Shown here piece by piece: positions 34,801-45,367 of a DNA stretch of 64,000 nucleotides. Position 1 is the stretch's first letter, and the number at the start of each line of letters is the position of its first letter. The position numbers were made by a program, and so were the translations under genes. Source of the stretch: Siderastrea radians (Eukaryota; Cnidaria; Anthozoa; Scleractinia; Rhizangiidae); assembly GCA_964017195.1 (NCBI GenBank), contig OZ024897.1, positions 35,313,536-35,377,535 on the forward strand. Reading direction: 5' to 3'. The notes under the pieces were generated by a model. That model searched no databases. It saw only the letters and a list, made by a program, of their open reading frames with translations, and had not been told where the DNA came from.

Positions 34801-37800
34801 TCTTGAGGAAGGAATGGTTTGAAACAGACCCTTTCCAATTCCCTGCACCCTCTGCACAAACTTTCGTTGGGCTCGTCATATAATTCTTCCTTACATTGGG
34901 AGAATTAGAGAAAGGTAGACTGGGGAGAGTGTAATAAACATCCGCAAAAGAGGCTATATTCCTTGTAGCCTCTTCTTCAAAGCAAGGTGTGGTGAACACC
35001 CTGAGGTTACGTTTTACAGCGGAAAACAGTGGCCATAAAATAAGCAAGGTCTCGTTGGTCCGGTGTGGGCCAGGTCCGGTACCAGTCCAGTACTGAAACA
35101 ACGCGAGCACATCAGCTGTTTCTACCAGTTAAGCATGTGCAGAATTTATGAAGCAGTTTCAAAACGGCATTGTTGGAACCAAAACGGACCGGTCCAGGTG
35201 TTCACACGTTCAAGACCAATTTGGGACCAGAACGGTTCCAAAATCGGACCTGCTTTTTTGCAGGTCCAAAAATCGGACCTAAACCGGACCAGATGGGCGG
35301 TACGGAAAGCAGGTCCCGTGTGAACAAAAGGCCTTTCCTAAACGATTCTCGGACCGGAACCAGTCCGTGTGAACATAGCCTAAAACTCGTTTTCATGTGA
35401 ATGTTTCTGCATTTGCCTAGTTCCTTGGAATATGACTATCGCCGTAATCATTCATTTTCTGGTCAAGAGGTCCGAGTGACGTCACCCAAATGAATTCACG
35501 CGTGAGGCCTGGTTCAAAGCCGTTCAGAAACTAGCCTAGTTCCGCACCAGACCTTGCTTTGATAAACAGACTAGCCTGTGTAAATGGGACGGGGGGGGGG
35601 GGTTGGGGGTAGGGGAACGAGAAATAAGGGGGGAATTGAGTCCTCCACTTTTTCTCCCACTTACTCTCTCCCCTACCGGTTCTTCATCGTTTACGCCTGC
35701 TACGCAGACCATAAACAGACATAAGCCATATCTGAAACCGTCTATTTATACGATTAAATATCAGACTTGTTCCACAAAGTGATTTAAAGTTCTCCAATGT
35801 CTAACTCACCGCTTCTTCCCCCGGTGACTCCAGGGCCTAACTTCGTCGGCGGAGCTTTTGCTTCGCACTCACAAGTTGTAGCGTTGAGATATTTCTTCTG
35901 ATATTTACACCTCTCCACTGCAAACTTATTGCAAATGCAGTCGCAAGCCTCGTGGCTCCATTCCTAAAGGAAATCAAATAACATTGGGGGAAACGCAAGA
36001 TAACGAGCCTTATTCAAGTGCACCCATTGGTTGTTTCTTTAGGGTCCCAAGGGGGCTTAGGGCTCCAGGGTTCCTGGGCTCTAGGGCTCTAAGATGGAAA
36101 AATCGGGGCTCTAGGGCTCCATGGCTTTACTCTAAAGGCTTCATTTAGCCAGAATCAACAGTTTTGACCGGGCTCTAAGTTCAGATAGGCTTCGGGGACC
36201 GGGTGCCACGGCAAAAATTTCTGGGCTCCGGGGCACGAAAGGACCTCCTTCTGGGGAGGTCACGTGGTAAAGACTAAATTATTGCTAGCCTACCTGTAGG
36301 CGTTGGAGTTTTTCTTCAGCGAGAAAACCCGGAGTTCGCTATCTTGGCCGCCATTTTGGAAAATACGCGACGCAGAGGAGCGGGGCGAGCGATAGTTGAC
36401 AAAGAGGCGACGCGGGGGGAGGGGGGCGGGAGGTGCGAAAAGAAAGAAGGAAAGAACGCCTACTGGATAACTATCCCCCGATGAGTCTCAACCCATTGAC
36501 CATGACGCTTACGGTGACATGTCACGCACTCGCTATGGACCAATCAAAATCAAGTAAAGGCCCCATTGTTTTTAAACTGTCAAGCGCTTCGACCAAAACA
36601 AATCCGCGTGGTTTGAAGTTGTCAAACTCACGTGGAACGTTTTTGTCATGGAGAATGGAGCTACGCGAAACACCGAAAAAATCAGCTAGCGCAAGCCGCG
36701 AAAATCCGAAGGAAGAGTGTAAATTTTGCAGAACCAAGCTAGTGATTATTTACGGAAGAGTTGCGTATATTTCTACTGAAAATATATTTACAATCTCGAA
36801 GAGGAAAGAGTACAGCGACAAACCAGAATTTCGAGGTCTCGAGAACAAAACTTCGAGCCAGTTGTGCGCTGAGCTCGGTTTCAATGTGGCAAAATCAGAT
36901 AAATTATTCGATAGAATTTGCAAGCCATGCGGTAGGAATTTGAGGAACACGTATCGTTCTACAAGCTTCAGAAATCGGTGGAAGAAAACGACAGGGCAAA
37001 CGCCGAGGCGAGCGACAAGACCGCCGAAACGGAGCGACGTGTGAATGAAGGGGAGTGTAGCGACGCGCCAAGTAGATTCAAGAGGCAGCTTCCCACTACA
37101 ATCTCACCAGATAGACGCCCCACCTCTAAAGCTGCTAAACGATCAAGCGGAGCCAAGAAATCGTTGGCTTTTCGTCAGGAGAAAGAGAACTTGACCAATG
37201 TTGACGCGCATCTGAATGTCGAAGGCCTCCTGGACAAGCCTACCACTCAGGTCAAAACTATTATTGTTTGCCCGAACGGCAATGTTGAGTGCAGAAGTTC
37301 TTTCTCGAAGGAATCGGCATCAATTATTATAAACATTTCCAAAAGAAACTGGAAAACGGTGGCAAACACCATATTCAAGCACGAAGAAATAAAAGCAGAA
37401 CTCCTGGGTCCGATTACAAAAGCTGTGGATGCGGAGTTCACCGATTACTGTAAAGATTCACGGAAATCAATTCTCCTTGCGAAAACACCGGCGGAAGTGG
37501 GGAGAACGTGAGAAGGAAAAATTATTTTATAATGCATTCCGAACAAATATATAAGACAGCAAAATAGCAGTACAGAGATGGAAAACTTGCAGGAAATACT
37601 TTAAAATGCAATATGTTACCAAAGGTGATGAAATAAAATAAAGCTCTTGGGACAAAAACACTAAAATAATGAAACGAAGGAAGCGTTCTTCAAGGACTTT
37701 CTCGGCCGAGGCGTAGATAAAATGTGGCGGGTCTTTCAGTATTGCATTTAAGTTGTCTGCTTTAAGCTCTGCGGCTTTGCATAATCCTTCTAGATCAGCG

Positions 37801-40800
37801 ATTTGGTCGGTGATTATGCTGTTGAGCGTCGATATTACCTATACTGAAATTGGTGCCTGCAGTATTCGTTCTCGAGCAGCAACAGAAAACATCGTAAAAA
37901 TCATGGTTTTTCCAAAACCTGTTGGCAAAACTACCAAAACATCGTTTCCTTCAAGTAGGCTGTACAAAGCCTTTTCCTGTTCGGCCTTTAAAACGATCGT
38001 TTTCCCCTTGGAATCCAAGAATGACAACGCTTTGCTTACTACTTCTTTTCAAGTCCCCCATGATTCTAGAATGTGTGACAAATTCTAAAGAGACTGCTCT
38101 GTAGTATTATAGCCTAGCTATTGTTTCCTGACCAATCAGAAACCCCGTCTGCTGGTGGGCGGGATTCAGATTTTGTCCAGAGGAAGCCCTAGTCTTCCAG
38201 CAGGCGGTTTTTCTCTTCTCTCCCCCTCCCCCCTCCCTCGATTTTTGCGCTCGCCCGCTCGTCCCCGGGACCGCGCGTCTTAAAAATCCAAGATGGTGCC
38301 CGATTAGCGAACGGACCGGGTTTTCCGCGATAAAAAGACCCAGTAACCGCCTGCAAGCAGGCTAAATTATTGCAGACATACAATGTAGCTCGCCTTAAAA
38401 AATGAAAACCTTGCAGAGAAATCTTGCAGTAAAAGAATAAATCGAAACGTACACCCCCTGAGATAAATGCACAACTCTTACTTATGTTGGCTGTAAACAT
38501 CTTCCGTTCTAAATAGACACTGCGGGTTCAATAAAATTATTTCAAAAACAGGGGGGGTCAGGACAGGTCAAGGGGGCAAAGTGGAAGGGAACAGGGTATT
38601 TTTATTTTTCTTCTCGCACCAACATTACTCTGTAATATTTACTACAACAATCTGAGATTGCACCTACCTGCCCAGGAGGACAAAACCGTACTGGTCCTCT
38701 ACACACGCACTTACACTCGAAGGGATTCCAGCTACAAAGCAAAGTAACCCAAGCGTGTTTGTTTCCTTAGTAGACATTTACTGTGTTGTTAAGTACGAAC
38801 ACGCATATCTGATTGGCTCTATATCATCATGGCCGTTCGCTGACGGGCTTTGTCGCTGGAATGTGGTGCATGGTTCTAACTTTTAACTTAAGACTACAAG
38901 TCTGTGTAGGAATTTATTTATTTACACACACCTGCACATTATACGTATCATCTTGATCCTTTGATCATTTTTAACATTTTTCCTTACCAGTTTATTGATA
39001 AGATCAAGTTTTTAATCTTTATATGCTATATTATTGTTACACTGGTCACCGTTTAACACCAGCTGACAAATCTTTTGATTAGCTGATCGGTTTTATTACT
39101 TTAAATAAAGACATTGGTTTATTTTGATAATTATCATTATTAAATCTCTGAAAAATGTCAACCTAAAAAGCAGTACTTTTCTGTTTTGTTTTTCTTTTCT
39201 TTCAAGGAGAAAATATAGACTTTCTATAAATGGTAGCGGTAAGGGGTCAAAAAACAAAAAAACAAAACAAAAAAAAAACACGTACCTAAATCTTTCCGGA
39301 CACGGAGTTGGCGGATTATCAGGGTACTTGCAATCACAACTACACCTGTCTTCGACGAACCGTTCATTTTCAGAGCAGTCTTCAGCCTTCGTAACGCATT
39401 CACAGCCACAACTCGTGTGGTTCTGAAAGGTGACCGCCTTTAAAGTTTCAGCATACACATCATATATACTGCCGCTGACATTGTTCCATGTGACCGCGGC
39501 GCACTGGATGGTTTTGGGAGAATGCGTTGAACAGGCGCCACTACACCTGAACACTTCAATGTAAAATGGGAAGTATTGATAGCGAGGGGCGTCTAAAGGA
39601 ATCAAGACTTTTCTTGCCCTGCATTGGACGTCCTTGTTTATGAATCCTGCAAATAAAACAGAGGATATTCAGGAAACTAAAGAATTAAAGGGACACCATC
39701 ATTTATTTCAGTTTACTATCAGTTTGAAAAGCCAGAAAACAGCATATGATCTGCATCGGTGGATAGGATAAAGTCGCACTCGGGCCAAGGAGGCCCACAA
39801 GGCCGGAGCTTATCCTGGTTTCCGTAGCATGAAGCAACTGAGAGTATTGCTACTCCCCCCTGGATGGGATGCTAGTCCATCACAGGATTACCCCCAGCAG
39901 TATGTTGCCAGTACCCATTTGTACACCTGGGTGGAGAGAGACAATGTGGGGCAAAGTATCTTGTCTACGGAAACAACGCGATGACAGGGACTGGGCGTCG
40001 AACCACCGACCTTCAGATCTGAAGTCCAACGCGCTAACCACTACACCACCGCGCCCCCGATCTCCATCAGTGGAAGCCGAAAAATAATGGTACAGTTTTG
40101 TTAGAAATAGTAATTCTAGTGCACGGAAATCACCAGTGTCCTTAGCTTTGAACAAGTGGAAAAACGGTCAACCGAAAAGTCTGCCTTCGTAGCAATCGTT
40201 CCCGTAGGGCTTTCCGCAGGTTTGAAGCATTTTTCGCTTTTTGGCCGCGCGAAAATTGGCGCGAGCCCACAAAAGTGCCCCCCTCCCCCTCCCCCCTCTT
40301 CCATTTTTTGCGCTCCCTTGTCAAGTTCTATGCTGTTTCTTTTATAGATTTGCTAAAAAAAAACTGATTGCGCCTAGTTCAAAATAAAAAAAACATTGAG
40401 GATCCACTTGATATCGTCCCCTCGGTGATCAGGATGAGCAAGGTTAAGTTACTTATGAATTGCGTACATTTTTGAACCCCAAAAAAGTAAGAAAAACTCC
40501 ATGACATTGCCGACTTAATACACGAGACTCAATAACCACAACTTCGCCCAGAAGGCCCATATAGGAGTTGAACTTTGCAATCCAAGGTCTTAGATCTTGG
40601 ATCGCAAGGCCTAGGCGAGTGTTTTGAAATCTTAAGAAAAAACCTTGGAAAAACCTTACGTTTTTAATGAGTCGATTTCAATAACAAGTTCCCAGTGCAG
40701 GTGGTCTATTTTATTCGACTTGTCTTGGCGCCGCCGCCATATTGAAAACGAAGAGGATCCTGGTCCTAAACGTCACATCCGTTCTGTCAGTGTCACGTCA

Positions 40801-41464
40801 CATGCGTTTACTGCATATAATGATACACTATGTGTTGCGCTTTTAATAAATATTTATCACTCAAACATTTCCAGATAAAACATCAGTGAACTCATACACG
40901 CCTTTTCCTTCTGTTTGAGTATCGTGAATCACAACTCTTACGAGTTTGGGCTAGTTGAAACGTCGAACTTTTGATCTGCCGAACCTAAATTATAAAAGCT
41001 AGTGCAAAGTTACATTGTAAAACAAAAACAATATCGCAGTAGCATTTGCTCATTTGCATTAGCTTCGGTACATTATAAGATTCGACGTTTGAACTAAACC
41101 TATAATAAGACGGTAGGAAGGAAATCAATATATTTTAAAACGAACGTATTTTACACGAAGCATGACAGAGTTTACATGTAAACACATAGAGGTATGCAGT
41201 CTACTCGCAAGAAACGTAACAGCAAATCAAAGAATTGCCCGCTACTTCGTGCTATAGGAACGCACTAGGCGGTACAATTAACAGGTAGTATGTTTTCAGC
41301 GCATAAGAGTGCTAAACTACAAGGATGTGAAACTGCAAGATCGTTTTAAAACGATGTAATCTCATGTAATACTTAAGCATATTTACACATTGTCACTGAC
41401 CTTCGACAAAGCGAATATTTGCGAAGATTGCCAAGAATGCAGTAAATAACAGCGAACCAGCCAT
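31851..41464 (-). CDS. gene 4: membrane-anchored PDGF/VEGF-like growth factor
   Basis: Seven phase-consistent exons: 41464-41401 (signal peptide MAGSLLFTAFLAIFANIRFV), 39646-39286 (cystine knot), 38731-38668 (WNPFECKCVCRGPVRFCPPG), 35963-35810 (WSHEACDCIC, then CECEAKAPPTK), 34452-34306 (transmembrane LLAVMVAELIVLVFLFDLYL, then FWRYEKG), 33185-33117 (hydrophilic ATSNENTGSENENKGAPNG) and 32071-31851 (tail with KNWFEEDFILQVDDRDC). The sum is 359 codons plus stop. The core keeps FRCSGAC, closer to the canonical family than genes 1-3. The long tail is unrelated to theirs. Its introns carry a MULE-like element and SINEs. Skipping exon 33185-33117 would also keep frame, so an alternative tail is possible. 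Confidence 0.82.
32753..32826. repeat. short inverted repeat with TAGCCTGCGT ends
   Basis: TAGCCTGCGTGGCAGACAG pairs loosely with GTCTGGCTGCAACGCAGGCTA, probably a short MITE remnant in the last intron of gene 4. Confidence 0.45.
33545..33722 (-). mobile_element. tRNA-derived SINE
   Basis: The minus strand starts with a tRNA-like head: A-box-like GTGATTAGAGCGTCCGACC and B box GTGGGTTCGATTCCCGT. A tRNA-unrelated body through about 33545 follows. In an intron of gene 4. Confidence 0.65.
35047..35382. repeat. probable MITE rich in GGACC words
   Basis: Many copies of CGGACC and GGTCC, with GTCCGTGTGAACATAGCC at the right end, suggest a short inverted-repeat element, but the arms are too diverged to define the ends. 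Confidence 0.35.
36045..36240. repeat. GGGCTCTAGGGCTC-type simple repeat
   Basis: Irregular repeats of GGGCTC(T/C)AGG in intron 3 of gene 4, next to the left end of the MULE-like element. Confidence 0.55.
36433..37511 (+). pseudogene. zinc-finger-like protein of the MULE-like element, frameshifted
   Basis: The first frame (36433-37044) holds two CxxC pairs, ECKFCRTKL and RICKPCGRNLRN, about 70 residues apart, a layout like insect ZAD-type zinc-binding modules. Near 36955 the frame shifts by one base; the second continues SFYKLQKSVEENDRANAEAS and runs to a stop at 37511 through a basic Ser/Arg-rich segment and ISKRNWKTVANTIFKHEEIK. Probably one protein broken by an indel. I do not recognise the family beyond the zinc ligands; DNA binding is an inference. 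Confidence 0.5.
37640..38045 (-). pseudogene. RecQ-like helicase fragment
   Basis: On the minus strand LKAEQEKALYSLLEGNDVLV then VLPTGFGKTMIFTMF gives helicase motif 0/I with the Walker A PTGFGKT. After an in-frame TAG the same frame resumes VISTLNSIITDQIADLEGL and DPPHFIYASAEKVLEERF, matching motif Ia and onward of RecQ-type helicases. Later motifs are missing, so it is a 5' fragment with a stop. Confidence 0.65.
39286..39646 (-). CDS. gene 4 exon 2: PDGF/VEGF cystine-knot domain
   Basis: A 361-nt exon with acceptor TTTATTTGCAG and donor GTACGTG. It encodes RYQYFPFYIEVFRCSGACST, CAAVTWNN, the sequon QNHTSC with GCEC, and the end EDRCSCDCKYPDNPP. RCSGAC preserves more of the canonical RCxGCC core than the other three genes. 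Confidence 0.85.
39752..40057 (-). mobile_element. tRNA-derived SINE, well preserved
   Basis: The minus strand starts GGCGCGGTGGTGTAGTGGTT, has a B box GGTGGTTCGACGCCC and a body with CTGGTATCC-like spacers, ending CGGAAACCAGGATAAGC ... CGACTTTATCCTATCC. It is the same family as the diverged copy at 19570-19800. In intron 1 of gene 4. Confidence 0.75.
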
Positions 41465-41899
41465 CAGGATAGAAACGGACGTCTTGTGTTATCTTTCGAC
41501 GACAATCGTTCAGTATTAAATCAGCGGTCCAGTTTACAACTTCAGCTACAGCGAAAATTCATGATAATGATTGCCATGTCACACTTGAGGAAACACAGAA
41601 GCCAAAATCACGGTAATCCAAACTATGTATACAATTGATAATTGAATTTAGCGTTGTAGCAGGCTACACTAAACTTCTTTCTTATCAAAACCGTTTCAGG
41701 TGAAAGATCTCTACTCTGTAATGGCATTCAACAGTTGCACTTTAAATGATTTGCGACTCTAGGTCGCATTTTGCGACGCTTTTATCCAAAAGCTCGCTTG
41801 TATTGTCTTGAGCGGATTAATTATTTATAGCAAACAAAGAATTAAAATAGTTAATCAAAACAACAACTGTAATTATAGATACACGTTACCACTGTTATT

Positions 41900-42456
41900 A
41901 AGAGGCTCTGACTGTAAATATCGAGAATCGGCGGACAAGCTCAGAAAATCGAAAATCCTGATAACTTGCCAGAAGAACAACTTTTGGGGAGCTGTCTTCG
42001 AAAATATTACTTAAACCTTCTGGAATTCTATTGTTTTCGAGAAATTCGGAAAAACGGTTTTGCTTAATTTATTACACAATAATCAGGCTTAAAATTAAAC
42101 AAAATTGAAAGCGCTTGCTTTTAAACAGTTTGCAACGCCAGAAAACAATTTTAATTTTAAATGATAGCAATACTCTCCTACTTTCTAACAATAGGAATTG
42201 CATGGAGTTTTGCTTTATTTATATGGCTTGGTGGTTCTTTGAAAGAAAGGCCGTTTGCGCACTTCGTAAAAAGGCAAAAATTGGCAAACTACAGAGGCTT
42301 AAAATGGATCTTGGTATGTCTAATATCGAATTGAAATAAACACTGTGATAAAGTTTGGCCCTACTTCTATTATGATATGAAATAAAAAATCTGGGTAATT
42401 CAGGCTCGCGCTGACAAAAACAAAAATTCGCGAACCACTGTTGCCAAAATTTGCAT
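41900..42456 (+). repeat. left arm of a ~0.5-kb inverted repeat around the large transposon
   Basis: Starts AAGAGGCTCTGACTGTAAAT and matches the reverse complement of 54836-55333 over nearly its whole length, with a ~60-bp extra stretch near 42360-42425. The outer boundary is sharp at AAGAGGCTC; no target duplication was seen. It probably belongs to an older element in which the 11-kb transposon landed. Confidence 0.7.
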
Positions 42457-42725
42457 GATGAAATGAATGAAATGAAGAGTAGCAGTTTAGGTGAGCTCAA
42501 TTTAGAGGATTTTATTTACTGAGGACACACAAAGAATGAACTAAAACATTCCTTCAATCTATTCTTGCATTGTTTTGGGCTTATACTATTTCTACGTAAA
42601 ACTAAAGAGAAGAAGAAGAAGTTTTAAAAGTTCTACACGAGCTGTTGCGTGACCGGTGTCACGTGAATATTTTTTGTCAATTATTTATTTGTCAACCTAC
42701 TTATGGCAGTTTTTAAATGCGGTCT

Positions 42726-43133
42726 TACGGTGGCCCATATCTGCAAAACACAACAACAAATTCTTTAACACAAATTCAAATTCACTAAACACAACAACAA
42801 ATTCTTAAACACAAATTCAAATTCACTAAACACAACAACAAATTCTTAAACACAAATTCAAATTTACTAAACACAACAGCAAATTCGTTTAACAAAAATT
42901 CAAATTCAATAGACACAACAACAAATTCGTTAAACACAAATCAAAATGCACTAAACACAACAACAAATTTGTTAAACACAAATCAAAATGCAGTAAATAC
43001 AACAACAAATTCGTTAAACACAAATCAAAATGCACCAAACACAAAGCAGAAGTGATATAATTCATGACATTTATTCAACGTCTAAACCCAACATTTGTCA
43101 ACCGCTGACAACTCGCTTTTGCTAAAGCCCGCC
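42726..43133 (+). repeat. left terminal inverted repeat, 408 bp
   Basis: Begins TACGGTGGCCCATATCTGCA and contains seven or eight ~43-bp subrepeats of AACACAACAACAAATTC, AAACACAAATTCAAATTCAC and variants, ending in a unique ~110-bp part up to AAAGCCCGCC. Confidence 0.9.
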
Positions 43134-45367
43134 GACAGGGCTGAAAAACGACTGCGCAAGTCAATGTCCTGCGGTAACGATTGTGGGCTCAGGCGCGGGC
43201 TCATTCAAAATGGAGGCCTCTTCGCGGGAAAAAAACAGCCCGAGTTTAAAATGAAAAAATAAGGACGCCGTTAAAAAGATAATAATTTCGTTTACATTTT
43301 TGAAGAGGAACAATATTTTTCCAAAAATTTACAGGGTGTACAAATTATATAAAAATTGTTCTCGCACGGAAAAACGACCTTTCGCGTGACATAGTCGAAA
43401 AGTTGCGAGCCGGCTGGATTATAGGGTACTGTTTACGGTATTGTTTTGTCTTTTTCTGACCACTTTCTCGTCTGTTTTCGCAAACTACTGGTTTGCTGGG
43501 AAAACCAGAAATGCCTAAGAGTCCTGTTTTGGATGTATTAGGCCCCCAGCCTCACTGTGCCTCCGGAGACTTAGCTTGTCTAAAACATCGCCGATCGATC
43601 GAGCGTCAGGACAGTCGCTGGTTGAGTCCTTTGCTAAAAGACAATCAAAACAATTTCAGACATTCCTGTAATTTCCAGTCCGCCTTTTTAAGATTTTGAA
43701 CAGCCACGGAGAAGGAAAAGAGAATTAACATTTCACTGGAGTTGACAGCATTTTAAAAAGCCCTGTACAGACGCCAGACAACCGCTCCAGAAAAGAATAT
43801 TATATCAAAAAGCAATGAAGCAATCTACTGATAAAAACAGCCCTGGACTGAAGGACCTCCTTGCTTGTATTACGGGCAGTCAAAAGTTTTCCAGCAAAAG
43901 AAAAGAGCTACCAGGACAGTCATTTACCTCTGTTTCACATAATTGAGCACTATTTTAGGTAACATATTTTGATTTAATTTAACTGGAAGATGGGTTTTTA
44001 ATTCAGTTAAAGTTCATGGGTGATGGAACACTGGAAACACATTTTCTAAACTTCTTGACAGTCTACATTACAAGGACTGCATTACAAAAGGAAAGTGGAC
44101 CCTACACAGCTAGTTGTGCCATGTCCTTGAGGGGGTTGTCCATAGGTCAGATTTTAGGATACAGCACCACACTCAGGACAATAGTTCACCCTTTGGTGAC
44201 TTCCTTCAAAATAGTTATTTTTTTCATTACTTGATGGTAGTCCTTTGCTTTTCATGCAATTGATTCTGCCATCCAATGAGTCACTTTACAGCTAAATAAA
44301 TGAACATCAAGAATATGTTGGTTCATTTTCAATTGCTTTCATTAACTAATTTTAAATGGTAATTAAAGTGCCACGCAACACACACTCTTATAGCATAAAT
44401 TACCAGCAAATGTCTTTCTTTACAGGAAACTGAAAACTGTTAAAAGAAAAATTGCAGTTTATAATGTATTGCAGATCATCTCTAAAAAAATGAATGAAAT
44501 ATTCAGAAACTGACATAATTATGGCAATAAAGTCCCTGACTTGACCCTTCAAGTGCACAACATTTGTTTGAAAAAAAAAACTGGATTATTGCAAAGCTGA
44601 TCTCAGGATGTATGGGCCTGTCAAACCCTAGATACAAATAAAAACTATTCACAAGTAAGAAATGTGCAGATTTTTATTTAAAAGAAGCTCTGCATACACC
44701 ACCAGTCACGTGAGCCCCTAAATCTAGCACATGGAAAAAACAGGGTGATGTACTCGGAACCAGTGGTATAACACTACCTCTGGGATTTCAAGGAAGCCCT
44801 ACCCTTACATAAAAACACCTATATGACATGGAAATGTCCAGAAACCAGTCACAGTGAGGAAAATGTTTGCTGTGTATGGATCATCTTGAGTTTTAGCTGT
44901 AAGTGTGGTGGGCAGTGGAGCTGGTGGGGCTGTGGGAGAATCACATTGACGACACCTTCCACTATCCCCATTTCACTCTTGATGGCCTTTGTTGACTTAG
45001 TTCTAAGTTCTTCTTATACCTCCTCTTCTGCAGGGCCTGCTGGTTATTTCTCACAACTAAAAAAACCCAAGATCCTGTATCATATCATGATCCTCATGTT
45101 TAGCAGAACCACTCCCCAGCACTGGAGCATTTTCCTTGGAATCTGGGTCACTGAAAAACAAACATTTGCCATAAGCTTTCACGAGTTTGTAAAACTATAG
45201 GGCAATGTAGTAGCAGAAAAAACTACACAAGATAAACATTTTTGTGCACAGCCCAATCATGATCAGAAATAAAATAATGAGGTAAAGGAGTTACCGACAA
45301 TTATTATCAATACACGCGGCCAAATTGAAAACCGCCCTATCGTAAACACGCGCTTTGCGGGCCGCAA
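43134..45367. other. left interior of the transposon, coding content unresolved
   Basis: Several short open stretches look protein-like: on the plus strand SLVESFAKRQSKQFQTFL near 43620-43670, SPVQTPDNRSRKEYYIKK near 43760-43812 and KNSPGLKDLLACITGSQKFS near 43830-43890; on the minus strand, after an acceptor-like TTTGTTTTTCAG, DPDSKENAPVLGSGSAKHED ending at a stop near 45055. They may be small exons of further cargo genes. I could not join them into a model. Confidence 0.3.

Larger units (their letters stand above)
36286..38364. mobile_element. MULE-like element with 9-bp target duplication
   Basis: Ends TAGCCTACCTGTAGGCG and CGCCTGCAAGCAGGCTA start inverted repeats of roughly 150 bp, GC-rich and with GAAAACCCGG in both arms. 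Both ends are flanked by AATTATTGC (36277-36285 and 38365-38373), a 9-bp duplication as usual for Mutator-like elements. Inside are a frameshifted plus-strand zinc-finger-like gene and a minus-strand RecQ-like helicase fragment with a stop. No MULE transposase is visible, so the class rests on the duplication and the arms. Confidence 0.7.
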
